In this document: one piece after another, positions 25,134 through 33,925 of the stretch
How positions within the stretch are numbered: the first letter of the stretch is position 1
Layout of the letters: each line of letters opens with the position of its first letter
NCBI RefSeq assembly: GCF_944390595.1
Contig: NZ_CALXRN010000190.1
Location: forward strand, 1-34,281
Length of the DNA: 34,281 nucleotides
Reading direction: 5' to 3'
DNA from: an uncultured Brachyspira sp.
Lineage (GTDB): Bacteria; Spirochaetota; Brachyspiria; Brachyspirales; Brachyspiraceae
The notes under the pieces: generated by a model
Database searches by the model: none
What the model saw: only the letters and a program-made list of their open reading frames with translations
What the model was told of the DNA's origin: nothing
Position numbers and translations under genes: made by a program

Positions 25134-26132
25134 TTATTTTCTTTTATTATCAACTAAACCCATTAAATCTCTAACTTCATATAATGTTTTTTCAGCAACT
25201 TCGGAAGCATTTTTAGCACCTTCTTTAAGTACATCATAAACATAATCTTTATCATTGGATAATTTATTTATGTTCTCTCTTATAGGGGCAAGTTCATCAT
25301 TAATATTTTTAACCAGCATTTTTTTGCATTGTACGCATCCAATAGCCGCATTTTTACAGCCATCGCAAATTTCTTTTTGTTCATCTTCAGAAGAGAAAAT
25401 TTTATGATAATTATAAACATTACAAATATCAGGGTTGCCAGCATCAGTTTTAAGTTTTCTGTTTGTATCTGTCATTGCTTTTTGTAAAATTAATTTCTCT
25501 GTTTCTTCTGCTGTTAAACGCAAAGCTATATGATTATTTAGAGATTTGCTCATTTTATTTTGGCCGTCTAGTCCTAATATTCTTAATACTTTGCCATGAT
25601 AAGTATCAGGTTCTTTAAAATATTCTCCGTATCTATTATTAAATTTTCTAACTATCATTCTTGTTAATTCTACATGTTGTTCCTGATCTTCTCCAACCGG
25701 AACTATATCAGGATGATAAAGTAAAATATCAGCTGCCATTAATGAAGGGTATGTGAGAAGTGCTGCATTAATATTTTCAACATTCTTTCTTGATTTATCT
25801 TTGTATTGAGTCATTCTTTCCAATTCAGCCACCGGTATTATGGAATTAAATATCCAAGCAAGTTCTGTATGTGCTCTAACATCAGATTGTACAAATATGG
25901 AGCATTTTTTAGGATCAAGTCCGCATGCCAGATATTCAACAGCAGCATCCATTATTCTTTTTTGCATTTCTTTAACATCATATTCAACAGTAATTGCATG
26001 ATAGTCAACTATGCAAAAAAATCCATAATAATTATCAAGTATGTCTGCCCAATTTTTTAAAGCTCCTAAATAATTACCAATATGAAGAGAACCAGTAGGC
26101 TGTATTCCGCTTAACATAACTTTTTTTGACAT
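25134..26132 (-). CDS. trpS: Tryptophanyl-tRNA synthetase
   Basis: Class I synthetase of 332 residues charging tRNA-Trp. The HIGH-type signature is H17-I-G-N20 within PTGSLHIGNYLGAL, and KMSKS is at 193-197. Four cysteines, C237, C259, C266 and C269 (spacing x21, x6, x2), near the anticodon-binding part almost match the pattern I recall for the [4Fe-4S] cluster of Thermotoga maritima TrpRS. GGAG lies 7 nt before the ATG. The gene follows ricT by 28 nt and probably shares its mRNA. Confidence 0.96.
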   Translation of the reverse strand: MSKKVMLSGIQPTGSLHIGNYLGALKNWADILDNYYGFFCIVDYHAITVEYDVKEMQKRIMDAAVEYLACGLDPKKCSIFVQSDVRAHTELAWIFNSIIPVAELERMTQYKDKSRKNVENINAALLTYPSLMAADILLYHPDIVPVGEDQEQHVELTRMIVRKFNNRYGEYFKEPDTYHGKVLRILGLDGQNKMSKSLNNHIALRLTAEETEKLILQKAMTDTNRKLKTDAGNPDICNVYNYHKIFSSEDEQKEICDGCKNAAIGCVQCKKMLVKNINDELAPIRENINKLSNDKDYVYDVLKEGAKNASEVAEKTLYEVRDLMGLVDNKRK

Positions 26133-26160
26133 ATTATAACTCCATTTAATTTTTTATATT

Positions 26161-27141
26161 TTATTCTGCTTTTATGTTTGCAACTAAGAAACCTTCTTCA
26201 GTTCTTAAATCGCTTACATTAATATATATAAGTCTTTTATCTTCTGTTTCTATCAATAATTTTTTATTTAATGGATTCACCTCTTTTATTACGGATGGTA
26301 CACTATTAAATACTAACTTAGTACCAACCTTAGGTAAATCTTTTTTTAGAGCACAATATGCTTTATATTCATGTCCTAAGCAGCACATAAGTCTTCCGCA
26401 TTGTCCGGATATTTTCATTGTGTTTAAAAGCATGCCTTGTTCTTTTGCCATTTTTATAGTGATAGTTTCAAACTTACCTTTTATTACTTTACAGCATAAT
26501 TCTCTTCCGCATATTCCGCATCCGCCTATAGATCTTGCTTCATCTCTTACTCCTATTTGGCGAAGTTCTATTCTTGTTTTAAAATGTGCTGCTAAATCTT
26601 TTACTAACTCTCTAAAATCTATTCTCTCTTCTGCAATGAATTCAAATAAAAGTTTAGCTCTATCTAAAAAATAATAAGAACTTATTAATTTTAAATCCAG
26701 ATTATGATTATTGACTTTTTCTTTGCATATTTTAAAAGCTTCTGATGCATCTTCTGTATTTATTCTATGCTGTTCTAAATCTTTTTCATTTGCTATTCTA
26801 ATTATATTAAAGATTTTATTTTTATTATTTTTTGTTTTTATGTTGGGTTCTTCTTCAACAATATCCTTTAATTCTTCAGATATTTCTTCATTACTGACGT
26901 CATCAATATCATCATTTTGTTCCGATATTTCATTATTTTCATTAGAATCACTATTTTGATTTTCTTCAGCATTTAATGAATCCATATCTATATCTTCAAA
27001 ATTTAGTATGTATCCTATTTCTATACCTTCATCAGTTTCTATGACACATGTATCTTTTACTTTTACATTCTCTAAATGCAAATGTTCAAATTTCCCTATA
27101 TTAGAACCCCTAAATTTAACATGGGCTATGTTTTTTATCAT
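26161..27141 (-). CDS. ricT: RicT/PSP1-domain protein (YaaT family)
   Basis: 326 residues. The PSP1 C-terminal domain carries the Cys signatures C208-x2-C211, C216-C217, then C248 and C253-C254, followed by GHEYKAYC. In B. subtilis RicT works with RicA and RicF in a [4Fe-4S]-containing complex that affects RNase Y maturation. Residues of about 55-110 are a strongly acidic, Asn/Glu/Asp-rich insertion that splits the N-terminal part. GGAG lies 8 nt before the ATG. RicA and RicF homologues are not in this window. Confidence 0.88.
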   Translation of the reverse strand: MIKNIAHVKFRGSNIGKFEHLHLENVKVKDTCVIETDEGIEIGYILNFEDIDMDSLNAEENQNSDSNENNEISEQNDDIDDVSNEEISEELKDIVEEEPNIKTKNNKNKIFNIIRIANEKDLEQHRINTEDASEAFKICKEKVNNHNLDLKLISSYYFLDRAKLLFEFIAEERIDFRELVKDLAAHFKTRIELRQIGVRDEARSIGGCGICGRELCCKVIKGKFETITIKMAKEQGMLLNTMKISGQCGRLMCCLGHEYKAYCALKKDLPKVGTKLVFNSVPSVIKEVNPLNKKLLIETEDKRLIYINVSDLRTEEGFLVANIKAE

Positions 27142-27200
27142 TAATACACTCCAAACTTATTATATTTTAAGAATTAGTTAATATAATTTAATGGTACTAT

Positions 27201-27229
27201 ATTTTATTTTTAAGTTGATATTATTGCAA
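27201..27229 (-). promoter_or_regulatory. Possible promoter of ricT-trpS
   Basis: On the minus strand, TTGCAA (27224-27229) and TAAAAT (27201-27206) are 17 nt apart. The -35 is only a partial match. Confidence 0.35.
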
Positions 27230-27340
27230 GTATTATTTTTTTATATAGTATGATTTTATATTATAATTTTATAAAAATATGTTGATTAATATTGTATATA
27301 GAGTATATTATATATGTTGAAAAATTATGTGTAGTTATTT

Positions 27341-27958
27341 ATGAAGTTGTCTTTTTTGTTTCCATTATTGTTTATGATGTTGTCATGTTTAAGTGCACCA
27401 GAAATTTATTTAAAAACTGATAATGCACAATATTGGAAAGATATGGTAAAAAATAAAATATCATATGATGTTTATCAAAATATATATAGATTTGATAATA
27501 ATGCTAATATGACTTTAACTGTATATGGATATAAAGCTCCTATAAAATATAGTTTATTTCTTATGAAAGAAAAAAATCAGGCATTTTATTATAAAAATAC
27601 AACATTAAAAAGTTATATAGTTGAAAGTTTGCCTACATTTAATTTATATGAAGATACCGTAAAAAAAAATGTTTATGATAGATTATATTCAGAACTTTCA
27701 TATTATATTAGTAAGAATTTTCCGGATAGAAGTATTTATTTATCCATAGGATTAATGGTAAAAGATGATATTTTATATATAGCAGAAAATTACTCATCAG
27801 ATTATAAGGATAGATTACACCATTGGATGAGAAAAAATGGATATGGAAGAGGGAATGATTGGGTGCCTTCTGTAAGTGCTGATTGGGAATCTTATCCTAT
27901 ACCTACAGAACATGAAATTGATTGGGATGATGTTGAAGTAATTGGAAGATTATTTTAA
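27341..27958 (+). CDS. Lipoprotein of unknown function
   Basis: 205 residues, not recognised. The N-terminus MKLSFLFPLLFMMLSCLSAP has a good lipobox (MLSC, Cys16). The mature part is rich in Tyr, Asp, Asn and Trp, with no catalytic motif I can identify. A possible promoter, TTGATT (27282) and TATATT (27304), leaves a leader of about 25 nt without a ribosome site. mnmH starts 83 nt downstream with its own ribosome site; whether they share a transcript is unclear. Confidence 0.7.
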   Translation: MKLSFLFPLLFMMLSCLSAPEIYLKTDNAQYWKDMVKNKISYDVYQNIYRFDNNANMTLTVYGYKAPIKYSLFLMKEKNQAFYYKNTTLKSYIVESLPTFNLYEDTVKKNVYDRLYSELSYYISKNFPDRSIYLSIGLMVKDDILYIAENYSSDYKDRLHHWMRKNGYGRGNDWVPSVSADWESYPIPTEHEIDWDDVEVIGRLF

Positions 27959-28041
27959 TTTTGAATGTTTATAAATAAATCTATTTACATTTTTAGTTTT
28001 ATTTATATTATATATTAATCTATTTTGTATATGGAGTATAA

Positions 28042-29076
28042 ATGGTTAAGCGTATTAATATAGATGAATTTTTTAAATTAAGGGAAGAAGAGAATCTGCC
28101 TATTATAGATGTTCGCTCTCCTATAGAATATGAACATGCTCATATACCAAATGCTTATAATGTCTATTTGTTTAATGATGAAGAGAGAAAAGACGTAGGA
28201 ACTATATACAAGCAAATTGGAAGAAAAGAAGCTGTATTGAAAGGGCTTGAGTATGTATCATTAAGAATGACAGATATACTAAAATCCATTGATAATATAA
28301 CAAAAGACTATAATAATACTAATAAAATTCTTATGCATTGTTTTAGAGGAGGAATGAGAAGCGAGTCAGTAGCTTGGCTTTGCTCCAGTTATGGTTATGA
28401 TGTTTATGTTTTGGACGGAGGATATAAAAGGTATAGGCATTATGTATTAGATTCTTTTAATAAGAACTATAGAATATATTTGCTTACAGGAAAGACAGGA
28501 AGCGGAAAAACATTAATATTAAATAAATTAAAAGAATATGGACATAATGTTATAGATTTAGAAAAAATAGCCAAGCATAAAGGTTCGGCATTCGGATGGA
28601 TAAATGAGGGAGAACAGCCTAGCCAGGAACAATTTGAAAATAATTTATCAGCTGAATTATTAAAGTATAGTATTGATTCTATATTATGGTTTGAAGATGA
28701 AAGTTTGCTTATAGGTAAAAGAGCTATACCAAGAGATTTATTTAATAGAATGAGAGACAGTGAAAAAATAATATATTTGGACATACCAAAAGAGTTTAGG
28801 GCTGAATATATTGTTAATACTTATGGTAAATATAGTATTGATGATTTAAAAGAATCCATTATAAAGATAAAAAACCGTTTGGTCGGCGAAAAGATGAAGG
28901 AATCTTTAGAATTACTTGATAATGGAAATATATATGAATGCGTATTGAATATGCTTTATTATTATGATAAGGCTTATAAGCTTAGCATTCAGGATGATAA
29001 ATTGGTAAAGATAGAATGCTGCAATCAAGATTTTGATAATATTGTCAAATTAATATTAAATAAGGTTAATCTTTAA
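28042..29076 (+). CDS. mnmH: tRNA 2-selenouridine synthase (SelU/YbbB family)
   Basis: 344 residues with the two-domain layout of the family. A rhodanese domain (about 1-135) has IIDVRSPIEYEHAHIPNAYN and the active Cys100 in HCFRGGMRS. A P-loop domain follows, with Walker A G150-K-T-G-S-G-K-T157. The enzyme converts 2-thiouridine at tRNA position 34 to 2-selenouridine through a geranylated intermediate, using selenophosphate. It implies SelD elsewhere in the genome, or geranylation alone. GGAG lies 5 nt before the ATG. A terminator follows 8 nt after the stop. Confidence 0.92.
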   Translation: MVKRINIDEFFKLREEENLPIIDVRSPIEYEHAHIPNAYNVYLFNDEERKDVGTIYKQIGRKEAVLKGLEYVSLRMTDILKSIDNITKDYNNTNKILMHCFRGGMRSESVAWLCSSYGYDVYVLDGGYKRYRHYVLDSFNKNYRIYLLTGKTGSGKTLILNKLKEYGHNVIDLEKIAKHKGSAFGWINEGEQPSQEQFENNLSAELLKYSIDSILWFEDESLLIGKRAIPRDLFNRMRDSEKIIYLDIPKEFRAEYIVNTYGKYSIDDLKESIIKIKNRLVGEKMKESLELLDNGNIYECVLNMLYYYDKAYKLSIQDDKLVKIECCNQDFDNIVKLILNKVNL

Positions 29077-29084
29077 AAGATATA

Positions 29085-29116
29085 AAAAAAGCGAAAGTTT
29101 TACCTTTCGCTTTTTT
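29085..29116. terminator. Bidirectional terminator between mnmH and the MCP gene
   Basis: GCGAAAG (29091-29097) pairs with CTTTCGC (29104-29110) around a six-base loop, flanked by an A run and a T run that extend the stem and serve both strands. Confidence 0.88.
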
Positions 29117-29132
29117 ATTTATTTACTGAAGA

Positions 29133-31262
29133 TTAAAATGATTCAAAACCATCTGAAGTATCTTTAGAGGTATCAAATGTATTTCCAAATTCATTATCTT
29201 TTACTGTTTTAACAGGAGCAGAGCTAACAGGAACACTAACAGGTTTTTCTTCATGATGTTTCTTTAATGGGCTTTTTAATTCTGGTTTTTTTACAGGAGC
29301 AGGTTTATTTTCCTGAACAGCTTTTTTATCTGTAGTAGGTGTTACAGTATCTTTTTTCTCTCTTTCTACTTTTGCTATATTTTTCTTATAATTCATGCCT
29401 CTTAATTTAAAGAATTCCATAGCTCTTAATAATTCTTCAGCTTGAGAGAATAATGCTTCAGAAGCAGCTGTAGCCTCTTCTACTAAAGCAGCATTTTGCT
29501 GAGTAGTCATATCCATTTGTGTAATAGCTATATTAACCTGATCTACACCAGCCTGCTGTTCCATAGCAGTAGAACTTAAATCCTGCATAATTTTAGCTGT
29601 TTCTTCTATCTGAGCTCTTAAGTTTTGGAATATTTCTTTAGATTCTCTTGCTGTTTCTGTAGCAGCAGCTATTTTTTCTTCTGAATCAGCTACTAAACTT
29701 GTAATATCTTTTACAGATGTTTGAGTTGTTTGTGCTAAGTTTCTAACCTCAGAAGCAACAACAGCGAAACCTCTTCCTTGTTCTCCGGCACGGGCAGCTT
29801 CAACTGCAGCATTAAGAGCAAGTATATTAGTTTGGAATGCTATGTCTTCAATTATTTTTGTAATAGCACTGATTTTAGAACTTGATTCATATACAGCTTC
29901 TATATTTTGAGTACTTTCTTCAATAATTCTTCCTGCTTCTTCAATAGCTGTTTTAGAATTAATCATCATATTATTGCCTTCTAATGTGTGTTCAGCAGAT
30001 GATTTTATTGTAGATGCTATTTCTTCCATAGAAGAAGCAGTTTCTTCAAGTCCTGAAGCTTGATTTTCTGTTCTGTTTGATAAATCTATATTACCTTGTG
30101 CTACTTCATTAGCAGATGCTTTTACAGTGTAGGCACTATCGTATACTATTCTTACTTTTTCATTTAATTGATCTAAAATATTTATTAAAGCAACAGCAAT
30201 CTCACCGAATTCATCTTTTCTTTTTTCAAATCCAGGAGGAGTAGACCAACTAAGATCACCTTTAGATAAACTAGTTAAATCTATAGCTAAAAGGTGTAAT
30301 ATAGTAGTTATTTTGTTTATATAGAATACTATTACCAAAGAGGCAATTACAAGTATTACAATAGTACCAATGATAGCATATCTTTTCATAGAAGAAATAT
30401 GAGAGAATAATTCTGCTGATTCTATACTCATAACAACAGACCAACCAGATATAGGCTCTTTATAAAAAGTAGCTATAGAGTCTTTATCATTAAAAGGTGA
30501 TTTAAACTCATAATATCCTGATTCATTTTCTACAGCATATTTGATATAATCTGCATTTCTTAAAACTTCACTTCTTACATGCGAAGGTATAGGGTCAGCT
30601 ATAACCCATCTATCTTTATCAACTATGAATGGGTGACCAGTATTTCCTGATTTTACAAGATTTAATTCTTTATCTATAAAGCCTAACCAATCAATCATTG
30701 TAGATATTGCACCAACTATATTTCCGGCTGAATCTTTTACAGGTGAGAAAACTTTTACAACATATTTATTATTATCAGCAGGAGAAGGATCTACAGTATA
30801 ATGTACGGAAGATTGACCGGACATGATTTTCTGCCATAATTCTGTTCCGCTGAAATTTCTTGTGGAAGAGGCATTAACAATTTTATCATCTAAAGTGTCA
30901 GCTACTACATTTCCTGATCCGTCAAGAACTACTATTCCTTCTAAATTAACATTATTTGCTGTAACAGCTTTTAATTTTTGTGTAAGAGCAAGTTTATTTT
31001 CAGGTGTTTGATTTTGGATGAATGTTACCAATTCCGGGTATCCTCTGCTTATTGCTTCAGACGTAAATATTGACTGCTCTAGCCATACATTTATCATTCT
31101 AGCATATACTTTTGTAGTTGATTCAAATCCGAATATAGCAGAACTTCTTATACCCTGAGCACCTATATTAATTAATAGAGTAACTAAAATAATTGTCATA
31201 ACCGTAACGAGAAGCATTACGAAAAACGGTATTTTAACCTTTAAGGATTGCAATTTTCTCAC
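29133..31262 (-). CDS. Methyl-accepting chemotaxis protein
   Basis: 709 residues, starting at the GTG at 31262. An in-frame TTG at 31268 lies only 1 nt past the ribosome site and is unlikely. TM1 is at about residues 11-33, a double-Cache-like sensor at about 34-290 (with GHPFIVDKDRWVIADP and ISGWSVVMSI), TM2 at about 295-317, then HAMP and the coiled-coil signalling domain with the hairpin QTNILALNAAVEAARAGEQG. A Lys/Pro-rich flexible tail of about 80 residues ends in GFESF, which resembles the C-terminal pentapeptide that tethers CheR and CheB in enteric receptors. The ligand is unknown. Confidence 0.95.
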   Translation of the reverse strand: MRKLQSLKVKIPFFVMLLVTVMTIILVTLLINIGAQGIRSSAIFGFESTTKVYARMINVWLEQSIFTSEAISRGYPELVTFIQNQTPENKLALTQKLKAVTANNVNLEGIVVLDGSGNVVADTLDDKIVNASSTRNFSGTELWQKIMSGQSSVHYTVDPSPADNNKYVVKVFSPVKDSAGNIVGAISTMIDWLGFIDKELNLVKSGNTGHPFIVDKDRWVIADPIPSHVRSEVLRNADYIKYAVENESGYYEFKSPFNDKDSIATFYKEPISGWSVVMSIESAELFSHISSMKRYAIIGTIVILVIASLVIVFYINKITTILHLLAIDLTSLSKGDLSWSTPPGFEKRKDEFGEIAVALINILDQLNEKVRIVYDSAYTVKASANEVAQGNIDLSNRTENQASGLEETASSMEEIASTIKSSAEHTLEGNNMMINSKTAIEEAGRIIEESTQNIEAVYESSSKISAITKIIEDIAFQTNILALNAAVEAARAGEQGRGFAVVASEVRNLAQTTQTSVKDITSLVADSEEKIAAATETARESKEIFQNLRAQIEETAKIMQDLSSTAMEQQAGVDQVNIAITQMDMTTQQNAALVEEATAASEALFSQAEELLRAMEFFKLRGMNYKKNIAKVEREKKDTVTPTTDKKAVQENKPAPVKKPELKSPLKKHHEEKPVSVPVSSAPVKTVKDNEFGNTFDTSKDTSDGFESF

Positions 31263-31269
31263 TGTCAAA

Positions 31270-31273
31270 CTCC
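31270..31273 (-). promoter_or_regulatory. Ribosome site that decides the MCP start
   Basis: GGAG on the minus strand lies 7 nt before the GTG at 31262 and 1 nt before the in-frame TTG at 31268. Confidence 0.65.
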
Positions 31274-31317
31274 AACAATTTATTTACATGAAAAAATATC
31301 ATTTTATATTATTATAT

Positions 31318-31345
31318 ATAATAACAATATTTTTTATGAAGTCAA
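31318..31345 (-). promoter_or_regulatory. Promoter of the MCP gene
   Basis: On the minus strand, TTGACT (31340-31345) and TATTAT (31318-31323) are 16 nt apart. This is sigma-70-like; I saw no clear sigma-28 (flagellar) motif. Confidence 0.55.
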
Positions 31346-31427
31346 GATATATTTTTTACATATTCTATAATTTATCGTATATTTAACATTTATTTTTTAA
31401 TTAAATACATTCTTTTGTAAAAAAAAT

Positions 31428-32117
31428 CTACTTTTTCTTATTTTCAGCTTCGCTTTTTCTTATGTAAAGCGGCAGTAAAGAATGTATATCGTCAAATTGA
31501 TTGTTTTTAAATTTATACTTGGAGAGAAGTATTATATTATATGCTCTTATTATATTATAATTTTCATCTAAAGGTTTAATATTGTAATTTTTTAGATTTT
31601 CAGTAAAGAAATCTCTATTATTATAAAATCCGTCGCCGCATAATACTATATTTTTATCCGTGTTTTCTATTGAATTAATTATATCTATGAATTCCTGATA
31701 TGTTAAATCCATATTCTCTTTTAATTTATTACAGCCGTTATATATATTAGCATATACGCTTCCTTTTCTGGCATCTATCATAGCTGCTTTTATTCCGTCA
31801 TAATCTTTTATATTCTCATATAAAGCATCTAAACTTTGAATGCCTATTATTGATATATTTTTAGCGTAGCATATAGTTTTTATAGTGGCAAATGCTATTC
31901 TTAAGGCTGTAAAAGAGCCTGGTCCCATTCCCAATGCTATATAAGTTATATCATCCAATGAAACATTATTTTCTTTAAGGAAAGACTGTAAAGCAGGAAG
32001 TATTTCTTCATTATGATTTTTTATATTCTGCTTATTAAGTTCTGAAATAGTATTATCGTCTTTTTGAAGAGCTATTGAGAAACTGCTTGATACTGTATCG
32101 AATGCTAATATATTCAT
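31428..32117 (-). CDS. tsaB: tRNA threonylcarbamoyladenosine biosynthesis protein TsaB
   Basis: 229 residues, an ASKHA-fold partner of TsaD in making t6A37 on ANN-decoding tRNAs. The N-terminus MNILAFDTVSSSFSIAL and the motif ALGMGPGSFTALRIAFA are diagnostic. MIDARKGSVYANIYNG is a further conserved patch. TsaD, TsaC and TsaE are not in the window. The start overlaps the yaaR stop by 4 nt (ATGA), so translation is probably coupled. Confidence 0.92.
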   Translation of the reverse strand: MNILAFDTVSSSFSIALQKDDNTISELNKQNIKNHNEEILPALQSFLKENNVSLDDITYIALGMGPGSFTALRIAFATIKTICYAKNISIIGIQSLDALYENIKDYDGIKAAMIDARKGSVYANIYNGCNKLKENMDLTYQEFIDIINSIENTDKNIVLCGDGFYNNRDFFTENLKNYNIKPLDENYNIIRAYNIILLSKYKFKNNQFDDIHSLLPLYIRKSEAENKKK

Positions 32118-32584
32118 GACATTAAATCTAGTACTAAGCCTTTAAGTCTCATAACTTTATTTGCTATTGCTATATGATTCTTTTGTTCTTTCATAATTAA
32201 AGCATAAAGAGAGTCAAGTTCTTCGTTAATCTTGGCAACAACTTTGTACTGGCGGCTGCTGTACATAGATCTGCTTCTATTGAATACCGAAACTTCTCTT
32301 ACTCTGTAAGCGTCTTTTATTAGTTTATCTGTTAATGCTCTTATTAAATCTCTAAATCTCTGAAAATCTTTTATATTTGCACTTCTGTCTAAAATATTCC
32401 CAGCATCGTAAATTTGTCTTTTTAATTCATCTAATTCGTATGAGTATTTTTTTATTTCTTTATCTTCTTCCAACATTGCAGCGAAGGGAGATGAAGCTGC
32501 TGATACTTTCATTGATGCCTCAGGCGAAGCCATCAATATATTGTTTAAATTCATCTCTCTATTCATTCTTTCTTGAACTCTCAT
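32114..32584 (-). CDS. YaaR/DUF327 family protein
   Basis: 156 residues, mostly helical, matching the DUF327 (YaaR) family through its conserved C-terminal half (around IKDFQRFRDLIRALTDKLI and KVVAKINEELDSLYALI). The N-terminal about 30 residues are flexible. The molecular function is not established. GGAG lies 7 nt before the ATG. In Bacillus yaaR sits near yaaT (ricT); here ricT is about 5 kb away, and yaaR is paired with tsaB instead. Confidence 0.82.
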   Translation of the reverse strand: MRVQERMNREMNLNNILMASPEASMKVSAASSPFAAMLEEDKEIKKYSYELDELKRQIYDAGNILDRSANIKDFQRFRDLIRALTDKLIKDAYRVREVSVFNRSRSMYSSRQYKVVAKINEELDSLYALIMKEQKNHIAIANKVMRLKGLVLDLMS

Positions 32585-32608
32585 TACATTTCTCCGTAAA
32601 ATACTTAA

Positions 32609-32647
32609 TTATGTTAACTTTTAAAATATATTATGTTAACTTAACAT
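32609..32647. repeat. Twin TTATGTTAACTT repeats with a 15-bp palindrome
   Basis: TTATGTTAACTT occurs at 32609-32620 and 32631-32642, exactly 22 nt apart. The second copy runs into a perfect inverted repeat, ATGTTAA-C-TTAACAT (32633-32647). It lies between the divergent yaaR and yggS genes and could be an operator, although AT-rich chance repeats are possible. Confidence 0.45.
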
Positions 32648-32746
32648 GAATCATATAAAATATCAATATACTATAAATCGTATTTTTGCTATTTTGCTTT
32701 ATTATTTTATTTTTTTGATTATAATAATGGGCTAAACTGAAAATTA

Positions 32747-32774
32747 TTGAAAAAAAACTAAAAAGATTTATAAT
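32747..32774 (+). promoter_or_regulatory. Promoter of yggS
   Basis: TTGAAA (32747-32752) and TATAAT (32769-32774) are 16 nt apart. The -10 ends 6 nt before the ATG at 32781, so transcription would begin at or beside the start codon. No ribosome site is present. Confidence 0.6.
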
Positions 32775-32780
32775 TTTTTT

Positions 32781-33476
32781 ATGAAAAGAGAAGAAATTTT
32801 ATCAAGATATAACTCAATAATTGAAAATATTGAAAGAATAAAACAAAAATACAGTATAAGCTATGATGTTAATATTGCAGCGGTAAGCAAATATTCATCA
32901 TTGGACACTATAAAGGAATTTCTGTCATTAAATATAGATCTTCCGCTGGCTGAGAGTAAAGCACAGAGCTTGAGGGATAGAGCAGGGGAGATTGCAGAGA
33001 TTAAAGACAATGTTAAATGGCATTTTATAGGACGCATACAGAACAATAAGGTAAAATACATAGTTAAATATGCAGATTTGATACAAAGCGTAGATTCTAT
33101 TGAAACAGCCCAATATATAAGCAAGGAAGCACAAAAAAATAATAAGATACAGGATATACTTCTTCAGTTTAATATAAGCGATGAGGAACAGAAAGGCGGA
33201 TTTAATACAAGCAGTTATCATAATATATACGAGAATATAAGCGGAATGGATAATATATGTATAAAAGGTCTTATGGGAATAGCAATGGACAGCGAAGATT
33301 CTTCAGTTATAGAGAAAGAGTTTGAGAGATTGCATATAATATATGAAGAAATAAATTCAAAATATAAAAATCCTTTATCCGTTCTTTCTATGGGTATGTC
33401 TTCAGATTATGAACTTGCAATAAAGCATGGTTCAAATATGGTTAGAATAGGCAGCAGCTTTTTAGGTAATTCTTAA
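32781..33476 (+). CDS. yggS: YggS/PLPBP-family pyridoxal phosphate homeostasis protein
   Basis: 231 residues, a single alanine-racemase-like TIM barrel without the racemase C-terminal domain. The PLP lysine is K37 in AAVSKYSS. WHFIGRIQNNKVKYI, GLMGIA, then LSMGMSSDYELAIKHGSNMVRIGS are the family signatures; the last patch holds the phosphate-binding residues. YggS proteins buffer PLP and affect amino-acid pools; no catalytic activity is established. The gene is probably leaderless. HEPN and MNT genes follow at 35 nt. Confidence 0.92.
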   Translation: MKREEILSRYNSIIENIERIKQKYSISYDVNIAAVSKYSSLDTIKEFLSLNIDLPLAESKAQSLRDRAGEIAEIKDNVKWHFIGRIQNNKVKYIVKYADLIQSVDSIETAQYISKEAQKNNKIQDILLQFNISDEEQKGGFNTSSYHNIYENISGMDNICIKGLMGIAMDSEDSSVIEKEFERLHIIYEEINSKYKNPLSVLSMGMSSDYELAIKHGSNMVRIGSSFLGNS

Positions 33477-33511
33477 ATGTTAAAAGGTTTTGTAATAAAC
33501 GAGGATAAATT

Positions 33512-33925
33512 ATGCCTTTGAATTTTGAAACTTTAGAAAAATCAATAAAAGCATTAGAAAAATCTATTAATGTATATTACAGCTATAAAGAAGATGAAAA
33601 TAAAGATTTGATAGATACAATATCAGCAGGAATAATACAGAATTTTGAAATAGCTTATGAGAATAGCTGGAAATTAATAGCTAAATGGCTTGATGAAAAT
33701 ATTTCAGCTGATACATCGCATAAAACTACAAAAAAAGGATTATTCAGACTTGCAGGCGAATATTTTTTAATAGATGATGTAAATATGTGGATAGAATTTC
33801 ATAATGCTAGAAATAATACATCGCATAGATATTCTGGGATTTTATCTCATGAAGTTTTAGAGTATGCATTAAAATTTCCAAGTTATGCAGAATATCTTTT
33901 AAAGAATTTAAAGGAAAAAGTATAA
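33512..33925 (+). CDS. HEPN-domain toxin-like protein (HI0074 family)
   Basis: 137 residues, all helical. It matches the HI0074 nucleotidyltransferase substrate-binding family, including NFEIAYENSWKLIAKWLDE. The HEPN RNase motif R-x4-H is present as R100-N-N-T-S-H105. HEPN/MNT pairs act as toxin-antitoxin modules in which the MNT protein inactivates the HEPN RNase, in studied cases by AMPylation. GAGG lies 7 nt before the ATG. The stop and the next start share one base (TAATG). Confidence 0.88.
   Translation: MPLNFETLEKSIKALEKSINVYYSYKEDENKDLIDTISAGIIQNFEIAYENSWKLIAKWLDENISADTSHKTTKKGLFRLAGEYFLIDDVNMWIEFHNARNNTSHRYSGILSHEVLEYALKFPSYAEYLLKNLKEKV

Noticed and set aside
26174-26674. Plus-strand open frame of 166 codons across ricT
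   Set aside because: The minus strand encodes the conserved Cys signatures of RicT; the plus frame is a shadow.
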